64,000 nucleotides of DNA from DASXRA01 sp963737425 (GTDB lineage Bacteria > Actinomycetota > Actinomycetes > Mycobacteriales > Jatrophihabitantaceae), in contig CAVTSX010000010.1 in assembly GCA_963737425.1 (NCBI GenBank), forward strand, positions 62,001 to 126,000, written 5' to 3'. Made by a program: the position numbers and the translations under genes. The notes beneath the pieces were generated by a model, which worked only from the letters and a program-made list of their open reading frames with translations, was not told the origin of the DNA and did not search any database. Of the stretch, positions 22,633 to 31,438 are shown in pieces. How positions within the stretch are numbered: position 1 is the first letter of the stretch; every line of letters starts with the position of its first letter.

Positions 22633-25383
22633 TCAGGCATCGCCACCCATGGTGCCGATCTCGGCCGCCGCGACGTCGAGCAGGTGGTAACGCTCGATCG
22701 CCTCGCGCGGTGCCTCCGGCTTGACCTCACCGGAGCGGGCGAGCTGTGCCAGCACCCCGAGCACGATGGACTCGGCGTCGACGTGGAAGAACCGGCGGGC
22801 CGCACCGCGCGTGTCGGCGAAACCGAAACCGTCGGTGCCGAGCGAGGTGAAGTCGTTCGGTACCCAGCGGGCGATCTGGTCAGGCACGGCCCGCATGAAG
22901 TCCGACACGGCAACGACCGGCCCGGCCGAGTCGGCCAGCTTGGTCGTGACATATGGCACGCGGGGCTCGTCGCCCGGCGCGAGCAGGTTGGTGTGCTCGC
23001 ACTCGACGGCGTCGCGGCGCAGTTCGTTCCACGACGTCACCGACCACACGTCGGCGTCGATATTCCAGTCGTCACCGAGCAACTGCTGCGCCTTGAGCGC
23101 CCACGGCATCGCTACTCCGGACGCGAGCACCTGCGCGCGGGGGCGGCCGTCGATGGCGAGTGCGGGGGAGTAGCGGTACAGCCCGCGCAGGACCCCCTCG
23201 ATGTCGAGGTCTTCGGGTTCCTTCGGCTGGGTTAGCGGCTCGTTGTAGACAGTCAGGTAGTAGAAGACGTCGCGGTCGGATGCCGCCGAGCCGTCCTGCT
23301 GCTGGCCGAACATGCGCCACAGCCCATCGCGGACGATGTGCGCGATCTCGAAGGCGAATGCCGGGTCGTAGGCGACCACCGCCGGATTGGTCGAGGCGAG
23401 CAGCAGCGAGTGCCCGTCCGCGTGCTGCAGCCCCTCACCGGTGAGCGTGGTGCGTCCCGCCGTGGCGCCGAGGACGAAACCGCGCCCGAGCTGGTCGGCC
23501 ATCTGCCAGAACTGATCGCCCGTGCGCTGGAAGCCGAACATCGAGTAGAAGATGTAGAACGGGATCATCGGCTGGCCGTGGGTCGCGTACGACGTCGCCG
23601 CCGCAATCAACGAAGCGGTCGACCCGGCCTCGCTGATGCCCTCGTGCAGGATCTGCCCGGTGGTCGATTCCTTGTACGACAGCAGCAGATCGCGATCGAC
23701 CGCGTCGTACTCCTGCCCGTGCGGCGAGTAGATCTTCGCGGTCGGGAAGATCGCGTCGAGGCCGAACGTGCGCGCCTCGTCCGGGATGATCGGCACGAAC
23801 CGCGGGCCGATCTCCTTGTCCTTCATGAGGTCCTTGAACAGGCGCACGATCGCCATGGTCGTCGCGATCTGCTGCTTGCCCGATCCGTTGCGCAGCTCGG
23901 CATAGGCGTTGTCGCCGGGCAGCTTGAGCGGCTTGGACCGCACGATCCGCTTGGGTAGGTAGCCGCCGAGCGCTGCCCGGCGCTCCTTCATGTAGGAGAT
24001 CTCGTCGGACTTGTCGCCGGGGTGGTAATACGGCGGAAGGTCGGCCTCGATCGCGGCGTCGGTGATCGGCAGGTACAGCCGGTCGCGGAACGCCTTCAGA
24101 TCAGCCGTCGTGAGCTTCTTCATCTGGTGGGTGGCGTTGCGGCCCTCGAAGCTCTCGAGGGTCCAGCCCTTGATCGTCTTGGCGAGGATCACGGTCGGTT
24201 GGCCGACGTGCTCGCGCGCCGCCTGGAACGCGGCGTACACCTTGCGGTAGTCGTGGCCGCCTCGGCTGAGCCGCCGCAGATCGTCATCGGAGAGTTCCTC
24301 AGCCATCTTGCGCAGCCGCGGGTCGCCGCCGAAGAAGTGCTCCCGGATGTAGGCGCCGGACTCGACAGTGTATGTCTGGAACTGCCCGTCGGGCGTCGTG
24401 TTCATCTGGTTGACCAGCACGCCGTCGCCGTCCTTGGCGAGCAGCGGATCCCAGTCGCGTCCCCAGATCACCTTGATGACGTTCCAACCCGCGCCGCGGA
24501 AGTACGTCTCGAGTTCCTGGATGATCTTGCCGTTGCCGCGTACCGGCCCGTCGAGACGCTGCAGGTTGCAGTTGATCACGAACGTGAGGTTGTCGAGTTC
24601 CTCGCGGGCAGCGACGCCGATCGCGCCGAGTGATTCGACCTCGTCCATCTCGCCGTCGCCGAGGAACGCCCATACGTGCGAGTTGGAGGTGTCGGCGATG
24701 CCGCGTGCGTGCAGATAGCGATTGAATCGGGCCTGGTAGATGGCCGAGATCGGGCCGAGGCCCATGGAGACGGTGGGAAACTCCCAGAACTCCGGCATAA
24801 GCCGCGGATGCGGGTAGGACGACAGCCCGAACGGGGCGCGCGACTTCTCTTGGCGAAAGCCATCGAGATGGGTCTCGGTCAGCCGGCCCTCGAGGAATGC
24901 GCGGGCGTAGATGCCTGGCGCGGCGTGGCCCTGGAAGTAGATCTGATCGCCGGTTCCCGTGGCGAGATCCTTGCCGCGGAAGAAGTGGTTGTAGCCCACC
25001 TCGTAAAGCGACGCGGCGCTGGCGTAGGTGGCGATGTGGCCGCCGACGCCGACCGTCTTGTTCGCTCGCGAGACCATGATCGCGGCGTTCCAGCGGATGT
25101 AGGCCCGGATGCGCCGCTCGATGTGCTCATCGCCCGGGAACCACGGCTCGCGCTCAGGCGGGATCGTGTTGATGTAGTCGGTGCTGCGCAGGGCGGGCAC
25201 ACCGACATGGCGTTCGCGGGCGCGTTCGAGCAGCTTGAGCATCAGGAAGCGGGCGCGCTGCCTGCCGTCGCTGTCGATTGCGGCGTCGAGCGATTCGATC
25301 CATTCGCGGGTCTCGCTGGGATCGATATCGGGGAGTTGGCTGGGTAGGCCATCAGTGATGATGCTGAAACGATCTCGAGTCAC
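22633..25383 (-). CDS. aceE: Pyruvate dehydrogenase E1 component, homodimeric
   Basis: A 916-residue thiamine-diphosphate enzyme that decarboxylates pyruvate and transfers the acetyl group to lipoyl-E2. The ThDP/Mg motif is FLGDGEMDEVESLGAIGVAAREELDNLTFVINCN (about residues 240-275). Other hallmarks are NKTVGVGGHIATYASAASLYEVGYNHFFRG, SSYPHPRLMP, KTIKGWTLESFEGRNATHQMKK and ISEAGSTASLIAAATSYATHG. I used the GTG at 25383 (VTRDRFSIITDGLPSQ), with GAGGGG upstream; a GTG 7 codons further out is possible. It is divergent from DUF3052, as in mycobacteria. Its E2 partner may be the acyltransferase at the right end of the window. Confidence 0.95.
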   Translation of the reverse strand: MTRDRFSIITDGLPSQLPDIDPSETREWIESLDAAIDSDGRQRARFLMLKLLERARERHVGVPALRSTDYINTIPPEREPWFPGDEHIERRIRAYIRWNAAIMVSRANKTVGVGGHIATYASAASLYEVGYNHFFRGKDLATGTGDQIYFQGHAAPGIYARAFLEGRLTETHLDGFRQEKSRAPFGLSSYPHPRLMPEFWEFPTVSMGLGPISAIYQARFNRYLHARGIADTSNSHVWAFLGDGEMDEVESLGAIGVAAREELDNLTFVINCNLQRLDGPVRGNGKIIQELETYFRGAGWNVIKVIWGRDWDPLLAKDGDGVLVNQMNTTPDGQFQTYTVESGAYIREHFFGGDPRLRKMAEELSDDDLRRLSRGGHDYRKVYAAFQAAREHVGQPTVILAKTIKGWTLESFEGRNATHQMKKLTTADLKAFRDRLYLPITDAAIEADLPPYYHPGDKSDEISYMKERRAALGGYLPKRIVRSKPLKLPGDNAYAELRNGSGKQQIATTMAIVRLFKDLMKDKEIGPRFVPIIPDEARTFGLDAIFPTAKIYSPHGQEYDAVDRDLLLSYKESTTGQILHEGISEAGSTASLIAAATSYATHGQPMIPFYIFYSMFGFQRTGDQFWQMADQLGRGFVLGATAGRTTLTGEGLQHADGHSLLLASTNPAVVAYDPAFAFEIAHIVRDGLWRMFGQQQDGSAASDRDVFYYLTVYNEPLTQPKEPEDLDIEGVLRGLYRYSPALAIDGRPRAQVLASGVAMPWALKAQQLLGDDWNIDADVWSVTSWNELRRDAVECEHTNLLAPGDEPRVPYVTTKLADSAGPVVAVSDFMRAVPDQIARWVPNDFTSLGTDGFGFADTRGAARRFFHVDAESIVLGVLAQLARSGEVKPEAPREAIERYHLLDVAAAEIGTMGGDA

Positions 25384-25530
25384 CGGTCCAGTGTCCCCTC
25401 TCACAGGGGCGAGCCGGTAGCCAGGTCTCCGAACTCGGGGCGCGAGGCGCTACGGTCTGTGATGCACTTGCGCCTTACCAGGGGAACCCTGGTATTTGGA
25501 TGTCATGAGATGTGATGAGGAGGACTGGCT

Positions 25531-25974
25531 GTGAGCACGACCCCCGCCGCTGGGGACGCCGGTGCGACACCCGGTATCGCCGAACGGATGGGCTTTGCGC
25601 CTGGCCTTGTCGTGCAAGAGATCGGCTGGGATACCGACGCTGACGACGCCCTGCGCGAGGCGATAGAGGCCGTCACCGGCGAGGGCATGGTCGACGAGGA
25701 CTCCGATGAGATCGTCGACGTCGTCCTGCTGTGGTACCGCGAGACCGACGGCGATCTTGTCGACGTGCTCGTCGACGCCATCGCGCCGCTTGCCGACACG
25801 GGGTTCATCTGGCTGCTCACGCCCAAGCGTGGTCGTGATGGGTACGTCGAGCCGTCCGACATCGCCGAGGCGGCTCCCACGGCTGGGCTTTCGCAGACAT
25901 CGCTGGCCACGGTGGGCGGCGCATGGGCCGCCGCGCGGCTCGTGGCCCGCAAGGCACGAAGCGATAAGCGCTGA
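25531..25974 (+). CDS. DUF3052 family protein
   Basis: A 147-residue acidic protein conserved in actinobacteria (Rv2239c-like). It has GIAERMGFAPGLVVQEIGWDTDADDALREAIE, DSDEIVDVVLLWYRETDGDLVDVLVDAI, FIWLLTPKRGRDGYVEPSDIAEAAPTAGLSQTS and VGGAWAAARLVARK. No catalytic motif is evident. The GTG start follows GATGAGGAGG. It lies 19 bp before ahpE with the same orientation, and head to head with aceE, an arrangement that recurs widely. The function is unknown. Confidence 0.88.
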   Translation: MSTTPAAGDAGATPGIAERMGFAPGLVVQEIGWDTDADDALREAIEAVTGEGMVDEDSDEIVDVVLLWYRETDGDLVDVLVDAIAPLADTGFIWLLTPKRGRDGYVEPSDIAEAAPTAGLSQTSLATVGGAWAAARLVARKARSDKR

Positions 25975-25993
25975 GCAGAGGAGTTCGTGCGTC

Positions 25994-26461
25994 ATGCCGA
26001 TCGACGTAGGGGCAGAGGCCCCAGATTTCACCCTCCGTGACCAGAACAACGAAGAGGTCACACTTTCGTCCTTCCGCGGCCAGAAGGCGGTGCTGCTCGT
26101 CTTCTATCCGCTGGCGTTCACCGGTATCTGTACCGGCGAGTTGTGCGTCGTGCGCGACGATCTGAGCACGTTCCAGAACGACGACGTGCAGATCATCACG
26201 GTCAGCGTCGACTCGGCGTACTCGCACAAGATCTTTTCCGAGCGCGAGGGCTACGAGTTCCCGCTGCTGTCCGACTTCTGGCCGCACGGCGCGGTCGCGC
26301 AGGCGTACGGAGTGTTCAACGAGCAGGTCGGCTACGCCAACCGCGGCACGTTCCTGATCGACCGCGACGGCATCGTGCGCTTCGCCGAGATGAACGAGCC
26401 GGGCCAGGGCCGCGACGCCGATAGGTGGCGTCAGGCGATCAAGGAACTCGCCGCCAACTGA
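25994..26461 (+). CDS. ahpE: Alkyl hydroperoxide reductase E (peroxiredoxin)
   Basis: A 155-residue peroxiredoxin very close to mycobacterial AhpE. It reduces hydroperoxides and peroxynitrite through the peroxidatic Cys46 in FYPLAFTGICTGEL. SDFWPHGAVAQAYGVFNEQVGYANRGTFLID and the catalytic-site Thr and Pro are present. It carries a second cysteine five residues later (Cys51), where mycobacterial AhpE, a one-cysteine enzyme as I remember it, has Asp. AGAGGAG precedes the ATG. In mycobacteria the reduction partners include mycothiol/mycoredoxin, consistent with the mycothiol pathway implied by mscR. Confidence 0.93.
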   Translation: MPIDVGAEAPDFTLRDQNNEEVTLSSFRGQKAVLLVFYPLAFTGICTGELCVVRDDLSTFQNDDVQIITVSVDSAYSHKIFSEREGYEFPLLSDFWPHGAVAQAYGVFNEQVGYANRGTFLIDRDGIVRFAEMNEPGQGRDADRWRQAIKELAAN

Positions 26462-26485
26462 GTTTCGGTTGTGCCGTAAGCAGGT

Positions 26486-27334
26486 TCAGCGCGCTGGTCT
26501 GCGCGGCGCGCGGCCGTAGCGGTCGGCCAGTCGAGCCTCCCGTGCCTCGTCGGCCGACGGCGCCGGAGCGGTCTCGTCATCAAGCTGACGCGAGGATTGG
26601 CCGGCCTCGGCGCGCGCCATCACGATGGGCGCGGCGACGGCAAGTGCGGCGAACAGGAACCACTGGATGACGTAGGCGAGGTGCTGCACCTCGGGCGCTC
26701 CGCCGGCCGGATTGGACAGATCCGGCGGCGGGATGGTGGTCAGGCCGGCACCGCCCGGCTGCCCGTCGAGCAGTTCGGCGTAGCCGCCGAGCACCGTCGG
26801 GCCGAGCCGCTGCGCCTGCTCGGCCGCATTGATCGATTCGACCTGACCGTGCGGTAGCTTCGCCGCGTGGTCGGGAACGGTGTTCGACGGCCAGACCCGC
26901 GCAGTGATCGTCACCTGACCCGATGGTGGAGCCGGTGCGACGACCGTGGCCGACGGCCCGGTGATGAAGCCGCGCACCACGAGCAGAGTCATACCGTCGT
27001 GTCGCAGCGGGGTGAGTACGAGGTAGCCGGTGTCTCCGTTGATGGTCTGGTTGCGTAGTAACGATTGATGCGCACCGTCATAGGTGCCGGTCGCGGTGAC
27101 GCGGCGGAACTGAACCTCGACGCGACGCGGTACTGCCGTGGCCGACGCCGGATGTAGCAGCGCAGTCACCGGCACCGGCGCGGCGTGTGCGTTGTGCCGC
27201 AGGTCGATGTTCGTCCGGTGCTTCTCGGTGAGCCGGGCCAGCTGCCACAGACCGAGCAGGACGCACACGGTGGCGATCACCAGCATGAGCGCGGTCAACG
27301 CCGCATAGCGGGGTTGACGCAGCGCGCTGAGCAC
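26486..27334 (-). CDS. SURF1 family protein (cytochrome oxidase assembly)
   Basis: A 282-residue membrane protein with two transmembrane segments at the expected places: residues 8-30 (RYAALTALMLVIATVCVLLGLWQL) and about 218-240 (LAYVIQWFLFAALAVAAPIVM). Between them is the periplasmic SURF1 domain with RRVTATGTYD, GDTGYLVLTPLRHDGMTLLVVRGFI and TITARVWPSN. SURF1 proteins help assemble haem-copper cytochrome c oxidase. The charged tail after TM2 is actinobacterial in style. The start is GTG. It converges with ahpE, leaving 24 bp between stops. Confidence 0.9.
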   Translation of the reverse strand: MLSALRQPRYAALTALMLVIATVCVLLGLWQLARLTEKHRTNIDLRHNAHAAPVPVTALLHPASATAVPRRVEVQFRRVTATGTYDGAHQSLLRNQTINGDTGYLVLTPLRHDGMTLLVVRGFITGPSATVVAPAPPSGQVTITARVWPSNTVPDHAAKLPHGQVESINAAEQAQRLGPTVLGGYAELLDGQPGGAGLTTIPPPDLSNPAGGAPEVQHLAYVIQWFLFAALAVAAPIVMARAEAGQSSRQLDDETAPAPSADEAREARLADRYGRAPRRPAR

Positions 27335-27420
27335 GCCATCACCGTACGGCCGCGTGGCAGGCGGTCCGGTGACCGGGCCGGGTACTCTGACGCGGGCCCT
27401 CTACCGGGCGCCGGTCAGCG

Positions 27421-27492
27421 GGGCGCTTAGCTCAGCGGGAGAGCACTCGGCTTACACCCGAGCGGTCACTGGTTCGATCCCAGTAGCGCCCA
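27421..27492 (+). tRNA. tRNA-Val (anticodon TAC)
   Basis: A 72-nt cloverleaf: acceptor stem GGGCGCT/AGCGCCC, D arm TAGCTCAGCGGGAGAGCA, anticodon stem CTCGG/CCGAG with loop CTTACAC (anticodon TAC at 27453-27455, reading GUA), and T arm ACTGG-TTCGATC-CCAGT. The CCA end is not encoded. Confidence 0.97.
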
Positions 27493-27512
27493 CCGCGGCC
27501 CCACACCCCAGA

Positions 27513-27536
27513 TATCAACTGCGGTTGAAGTTGATA
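27513..27536. promoter_or_regulatory. 8-bp inverted repeat downstream of tRNA-Val
   Basis: TATCAACT-n8-AGTTGATA is a perfect dyad in the 326-bp gap between tRNA-Val and hsp20. It could be an operator for the chaperone gene or a processing or termination signal for the tRNA. The standard HspR HAIR sequence was not found. The rest of the gap shows no gene I can support. Confidence 0.35.
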
Positions 27537-27818
27537 AGGCCTGCGGCCGACGAAAGCAACATATCGAGATTGCTGCGCCTCGCATCCTTCGATCCGGCGG
27601 GGAGTAGGTATCGCGTAGGTCGACAGCCGTGGACGGCCTCGGGCCGCGGGGTGCGCGAGCCCAGGCAACCACAGCCGGCCCGAGCTGTTCGCTACCGCCG
27701 CCACCCTCAGCTCTGGGGCGCTCGCCCGATCGTCGAGACGGGGAATTAAGTCTGCCAGGCTCAAGTTTCATCAGGCGAAGCCCCTCAAGGCGTGGGGCCA
27801 TCTAGATGGTGAGTAACT

Positions 27819-28322
27819 ATGACAACTCTGACACTGCGCAACACCAGGCGTTACCCGTTCGCCGACTTCGACGTTCTGTTCCGGTCATTCGGCAGCGATG
27901 TCGCGCGGCAGGGCTTCCGCCCGGCCGCTGAGGTCACCCGCGAGGGCGAGGACGCGGTCGTCCGCGTCGAACTGCCCGGCCTGGACCTCGACCGCGACGT
28001 GACCGTTGAGATCGACCGCGGCACGCTCGTGATCCGCGGCGAGCGGCGCGACGACCGAACTGACGAGCACAACGGGCGCGTGCTGCGCGAGGTCCGCTAC
28101 GGCGCGTTCCGCCGGACGTTCACGTTGCCGGCCCACGTGGCCGGAGGCGACCTGAGCGCCACCTACGACGCGGGTGTACTCGTGGTTCGAGTGGCCGGCG
28201 CGTATCGCGGGTCGACGGCACAGCGCATCCCGGTCTCGGTAGGCGCCGCAGCGCTCGACGCGAGCGAGGCCACCGAGTCCACTGGGGCGACTGACGCCGA
28301 CAGCGCCACCCCCGAGGCGTAA
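27819..28322 (+). CDS. Hsp20 / alpha-crystallin family small heat-shock protein
   Basis: A 167-residue chaperone. The alpha-crystallin domain occupies about residues 37-128: RPAAEVTREGEDAVVRVELPGLDLDRDVTVEIDRGTLVIRGER, then the FRRTFTLPAHVAGGDLSATYDAGVLVVRVAGAY strand block with the expected G-L-V motif. The N-terminal RRYPFADFDVLFRSFG and a flexible Ala/Thr/Ser/Asp-rich C-terminal tail complete it. It should bind unfolding proteins without ATP. It stands alone, with its own intrinsic terminator downstream. Confidence 0.93.
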   Translation: MTTLTLRNTRRYPFADFDVLFRSFGSDVARQGFRPAAEVTREGEDAVVRVELPGLDLDRDVTVEIDRGTLVIRGERRDDRTDEHNGRVLREVRYGAFRRTFTLPAHVAGGDLSATYDAGVLVVRVAGAYRGSTAQRIPVSVGAAALDASEATESTGATDADSATPEA

Positions 28323-28335
28323 GCACCCGGCAACC

Positions 28336-28367
28336 CGACAATCCGACAAGCCGACAATCCGACAAGG
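28336..28367 (+). repeat. Two tandem copies of a 16-bp sequence
   Basis: CCGACAATCCGACAAG occurs twice in direct tandem (28336-28351 and 28352-28367) between the hsp20 stop and its terminator; the second copy runs into the terminator stem. Each unit itself contains two CCGACAA sub-repeats. Origin is probably slippage. Confidence 0.95.
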
Positions 28368-28399
28368 GCCCGGTCCGCAGGAAGCGGTCCGGGCCTTTG
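28365..28399 (+). terminator. Intrinsic terminator of hsp20
   Basis: A 15-nt stem (AAGGGCCCGGTCCGC with GCGGTCCGGGCCTTT, two non-Watson-Crick positions) and AGGAA loop, ending in TTT. It lies 43 bp after the hsp20 stop. Confidence 0.85.
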
Positions 28400-28470
28400 T
28401 GTCGTCCAGTGCGGTCCAGTGCTGCCAAGGGCGCACCTCGCGCGGGTACGGCAGGGGTAGGTTCGCGTTC

Positions 28471-29616
28471 GTGCCGCTGCTCGCTGACGTCGTCGCCGCA
28501 CTTGAGGAATGGTTCGATCCGCGCTGGGCACAGTCGTGGGACGCGGTCGGCCTGACCTGCGGCGATCCCGCCGAACCGGTCGAGCGCATCGTCGTCGCGG
28601 TCGATGCGGTGCCGGCCACGATCGAACAGGCCGAGCGCGCGGGCGCGCAGCTGTTGCTCACGCACCACCCGCTGCTGCTCACGGCCGTTCACGGCGTCGC
28701 GGCGGTCGATCCGAAGGGCAGGCTCGTCCATCGGATGATCCGCGGCGGCATCGCCCACTACGTTGCGCACACCAATGCCGACGTCGCCGACCCGGGCGTC
28801 TCGGACGCGCTGGCGGCGCGCCTCGGCCTCACCGCGTTGCGGCCACTCGACCCGGAGCCGGTCGAGGCCCCGGACAAGCTCGTGGTGTTCGTCCCGACCG
28901 ACGACGCGCAACGGCTGATCAGTGCGCTCGCCGACGCCGGCGCAGGCCACATCGGCGACTACGAACGCTGCGCCTGGACGACGATCGGGGTGGGCACGTT
29001 CCGTCCCGGACAGCAGGCCAATCCGGCCATCGGCCAGGCCGGCCACATCGAGACCGTCGCCGAGACCCGCGTCGAAATGGTGGTGCCGCGGCGGCGGCGC
29101 TATGAGGTGACCGCTGCGCTACGGCGCGCGCACCCCTACGAGGAGCCCGCATTCGATCTCTACCCGCAGGTTGCCGTCGCCGGCACGCGGGGATCGGGGC
29201 GGGTCGGCCGGCTGACCGCGCCGATGCGCCTCGATGAGTTCGTCCGTCACGCCGCCAGCGCTCTGCCAGAAACCGTCTGGGGCGTGCGGGCAGCGGGCGA
29301 TCCGCGACGTCAGGTTGGCGCCGTGGCTGTGTGCGGTGGCTCCGGCGCCTCGCTCATCGCCGCCGCCCGAGGCGTCGGCGCCGACGCGTTCGTCACGGCA
29401 GACCTGAAGCACCATCCGGCCGTCGAGGCGGTCACCGAGCGAGGCCGCGACGCGATGGCGCTCGTCGACGTCGCCCACTGGGCCAGCGAGGCACCTTGGG
29501 TCGACGCGGTAGCGGTGCGCCTGCGCGAGCGTTTCGGCACTACGGTGGACGTCACCGCGTCCACCATCGTCACCGACCCGTGGTCCCTGCATGAATCGAG
29601 TGCCAGTCAGCCGTGA
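28471..29616 (+). CDS. NIF3-like (DUF34) metal-binding protein
   Basis: A 381-residue NIF3 family protein, the long form with the PII/CutA-like domain inserted between halves. N half: VPLLADVVAALEEWFDPRWAQSWDAVGL, LLLTHHPLLL and IAHYVAHTNADVA. The insert spans about residues 115-225 (KLVVFVPTDDAQRLISALADAGAGHIGDYERC, YEVTAALRRAHPYEEPAFDLYP). C half: VAVCGGSGASLI, DAFVTADLKHH, LVDVAHWASE. The His/Asp/Glu residues bind two metals. Family function is uncertain; GTP cyclohydrolase I-like or repair roles are suggested. It is the first of a three-gene block conserved in actinobacteria. The GTG start was chosen at the domain edge. Confidence 0.92.
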   Translation: MPLLADVVAALEEWFDPRWAQSWDAVGLTCGDPAEPVERIVVAVDAVPATIEQAERAGAQLLLTHHPLLLTAVHGVAAVDPKGRLVHRMIRGGIAHYVAHTNADVADPGVSDALAARLGLTALRPLDPEPVEAPDKLVVFVPTDDAQRLISALADAGAGHIGDYERCAWTTIGVGTFRPGQQANPAIGQAGHIETVAETRVEMVVPRRRRYEVTAALRRAHPYEEPAFDLYPQVAVAGTRGSGRVGRLTAPMRLDEFVRHAASALPETVWGVRAAGDPRRQVGAVAVCGGSGASLIAAARGVGADAFVTADLKHHPAVEAVTERGRDAMALVDVAHWASEAPWVDAVAVRLRERFGTTVDVTASTIVTDPWSLHESSASQP

Positions 29617-30353
29617 ATGCCGATCCCGCCGCGCAGCTTCGTCTTCTCGACCTGCAAGCCGCCGACACCGCGCTCGCCCAGCTCGCCCATCGCCGGGCGC
29701 ATCTGCCCGAGATCGCCGCCCTGGCGGCAGCCGAGGCGAACGCCGAACAGCTACGGAGTGATGCGCTCGATCTTCGGACCCGGCTTGACGACGTCGCCGC
29801 CGACCAGCGCCGCCTCGAGAACGAGGTCGATACCGTCCAGACAAGGGCGAAGCGCGACGATCAGCGGCTCGCGTCCGGCGGGTTGCCCGCCAAGGAGCTC
29901 GAAGGCCTGCAGCACGAGATCGTGACCTTGGGCCGGCGTCAGTCCACGCTCGAGGACGATCTGCTCGAGATCATGGAGCAGCGCGAGACGATCGAGGCCG
30001 AGCTGGCGTCGGTCACGGCGAAGCAGGAAGCCGCGTCGGCCGACGCGTCCGAGCTGGTCGCCAACCGTGACGCGGCCTTCACCGAGATCGACGCCGCGGC
30101 CGTGCAGCGCACGGCCGACCGCGAGGCCATCGCCGCGCAGCTGCCGGCCGACCTCCACGCGCTCTACGACAAGGTGCGTGCCTCGAGCGGCGGTGTCGGC
30201 GCTGCGATGCTGCGTCACCGCCGCTGCGAGGGCTGCCATCTCGAGCTCGCGGGCAACGAGCTGAGTGCCGCGCGCGCGGCTGCTCCGGCGCTGGTGCTGC
30301 GCTGCGACAACTGCCGCCGAATCCTCGTCCGCAGCGACGAGTCTGGGCTGTGA
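29613..30353 (+). CDS. C4-type zinc-ribbon, coiled-coil protein (CdsZ-like)
   Basis: A 246-residue protein. Residues 1-175 are almost all coiled coil (long Glu/Arg/Ala/Leu heptads). The C-terminal zinc ribbon has the four cysteines CEGC and CDNC about 35 residues apart, in RRCEGCHLELAGNEL and VLRCDNCRRIL. SGGLPAKELEGLQHEI, in the middle, is conserved in the family. It corresponds to mycobacterial Rv2229c and is usually flanked, as here, by NIF3 and RNase H. Family members have been proposed to bind RNA or ribosomes. The GTG overlaps the preceding stop by 4 bp. Confidence 0.9.
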   Translation: MNADPAAQLRLLDLQAADTALAQLAHRRAHLPEIAALAAAEANAEQLRSDALDLRTRLDDVAADQRRLENEVDTVQTRAKRDDQRLASGGLPAKELEGLQHEIVTLGRRQSTLEDDLLEIMEQRETIEAELASVTAKQEAASADASELVANRDAAFTEIDAAAVQRTADREAIAAQLPADLHALYDKVRASSGGVGAAMLRHRRCEGCHLELAGNELSAARAAAPALVLRCDNCRRILVRSDESGL

Positions 30354-31438
30354 CACGTCAGGTCATCGTCGAGGCCGACGGCGGTTCGCGTGGAAACCCA
30401 GGACCAGCAGGCTACGGCGCGGTCGTGTTCGATGCGTCCAGTCACGAGGTGCTGGCCGAACGCAAGGACTTCGTCGGCCACGCGACGAACAACGTCGCCG
30501 AGTACGGCGGGCTGATCGCCGGCCTGCAAGCTGCCGCCGAACTCGGCGCGACCTCCGTCGCCGTCCGCATGGACTCCAAGCTCGTCGTCGAGCAGATGGC
30601 CGGACGGTGGCGGGTCAAGAACGAGGGTCTGCGTCCACTGGCTGACCAGGCAGCGGCGCTGCGTGCCGCGTTCGACGAGGTCAGCTTCACGTGGATTCCC
30701 CGCGAGCAGAACACGCACGCCGACCGCCTCGCGAACGAGGCCATGGATCTCGCGGCCGGCGAGGCGGCGCGGCCGGTCGCCGCTGCGCCGGCGTGGGCGC
30801 CGCCGTCGGGCACGCCCACCCGGCTGATTCTCGTCCGGCACGCGTCCACCGAGCATTCCCCGCAGCGCCGCTTCTCCGGGCGCAACGACCTGCCGCTGTC
30901 CGATGCCGGCGAGCAGCAGGCCACGGCACTGGCCGGGCGCGCGGCGTCTTTCGGCGACGTCGCTGCGGTCGTGACCTCGCCGCTTCGGCGGGCCAGGCAG
31001 ACGGCGGATCTGCTCGCCGCTGCGCTCGGCGTCCAGGTCGATGTCAGCGACGGCATGGTCGAGACCGACTTCGGCGAGTGGGAGGGGTTGACATCGGCCG
31101 AGGTCGAGCAGGGCTGGCCCGGCGAGCTCGCCCGCTGGCTCACCACACCCGACGCCGCGCCACCCAGAGGGGAATCCTTCGCAGAGGTGACCAAGCGGGT
31201 CCGCCGGGCGCGTGATGCGGTGATCGCGGGTCATCCGGGCGCAACAGTTGTCGTCGTCACCCACGTCACGCCGATAAAGACGCTGCTCCGGTTGGCCCTC
31301 GACGCTCCGATCGGCGCGATGTCGCGCATTCACCTCGATCCCGCGTCGGTGACCGTCGCGGACTACTTCGCCGACGGAACGCCGTCCATCCGGCTCGTCA
31401 ACGACACGAGTCACCTGGTGATGCCACCGGCCACATGA
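30350..31438 (+). CDS. Bifunctional RNase HI / histidine (acid) phosphatase
   Basis: A 362-residue fusion matching Rv2228c. Residues 1-140 are RNase HI: VEADGGSRGNPGPAGYG, HATNNVAEYGGLIAGL, RMDSKLVVEQMAGRW and NTHADRLANEAMD, giving the DEDD catalytic set for RNA/DNA hybrids. Residues about 160-355 are a phosphoglycerate-mutase-like phosphatase: LILVRHASTEHSPQRRFSGRND, SPLRRARQTADLL, ETDFGEWEGLT and VVVTHVTPIKTLL. The second domain resembles alpha-ribazole phosphatase (CobC) and acts as an acid phosphatase in homologues. The GTG overlaps the zinc-ribbon stop by 4 bp and the permease start by 4 bp. Confidence 0.93.
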   Translation: MTRQVIVEADGGSRGNPGPAGYGAVVFDASSHEVLAERKDFVGHATNNVAEYGGLIAGLQAAAELGATSVAVRMDSKLVVEQMAGRWRVKNEGLRPLADQAAALRAAFDEVSFTWIPREQNTHADRLANEAMDLAAGEAARPVAAAPAWAPPSGTPTRLILVRHASTEHSPQRRFSGRNDLPLSDAGEQQATALAGRAASFGDVAAVVTSPLRRARQTADLLAAALGVQVDVSDGMVETDFGEWEGLTSAEVEQGWPGELARWLTTPDAAPPRGESFAEVTKRVRRARDAVIAGHPGATVVVVTHVTPIKTLLRLALDAPIGAMSRIHLDPASVTVADYFADGTPSIRLVNDTSHLVMPPAT

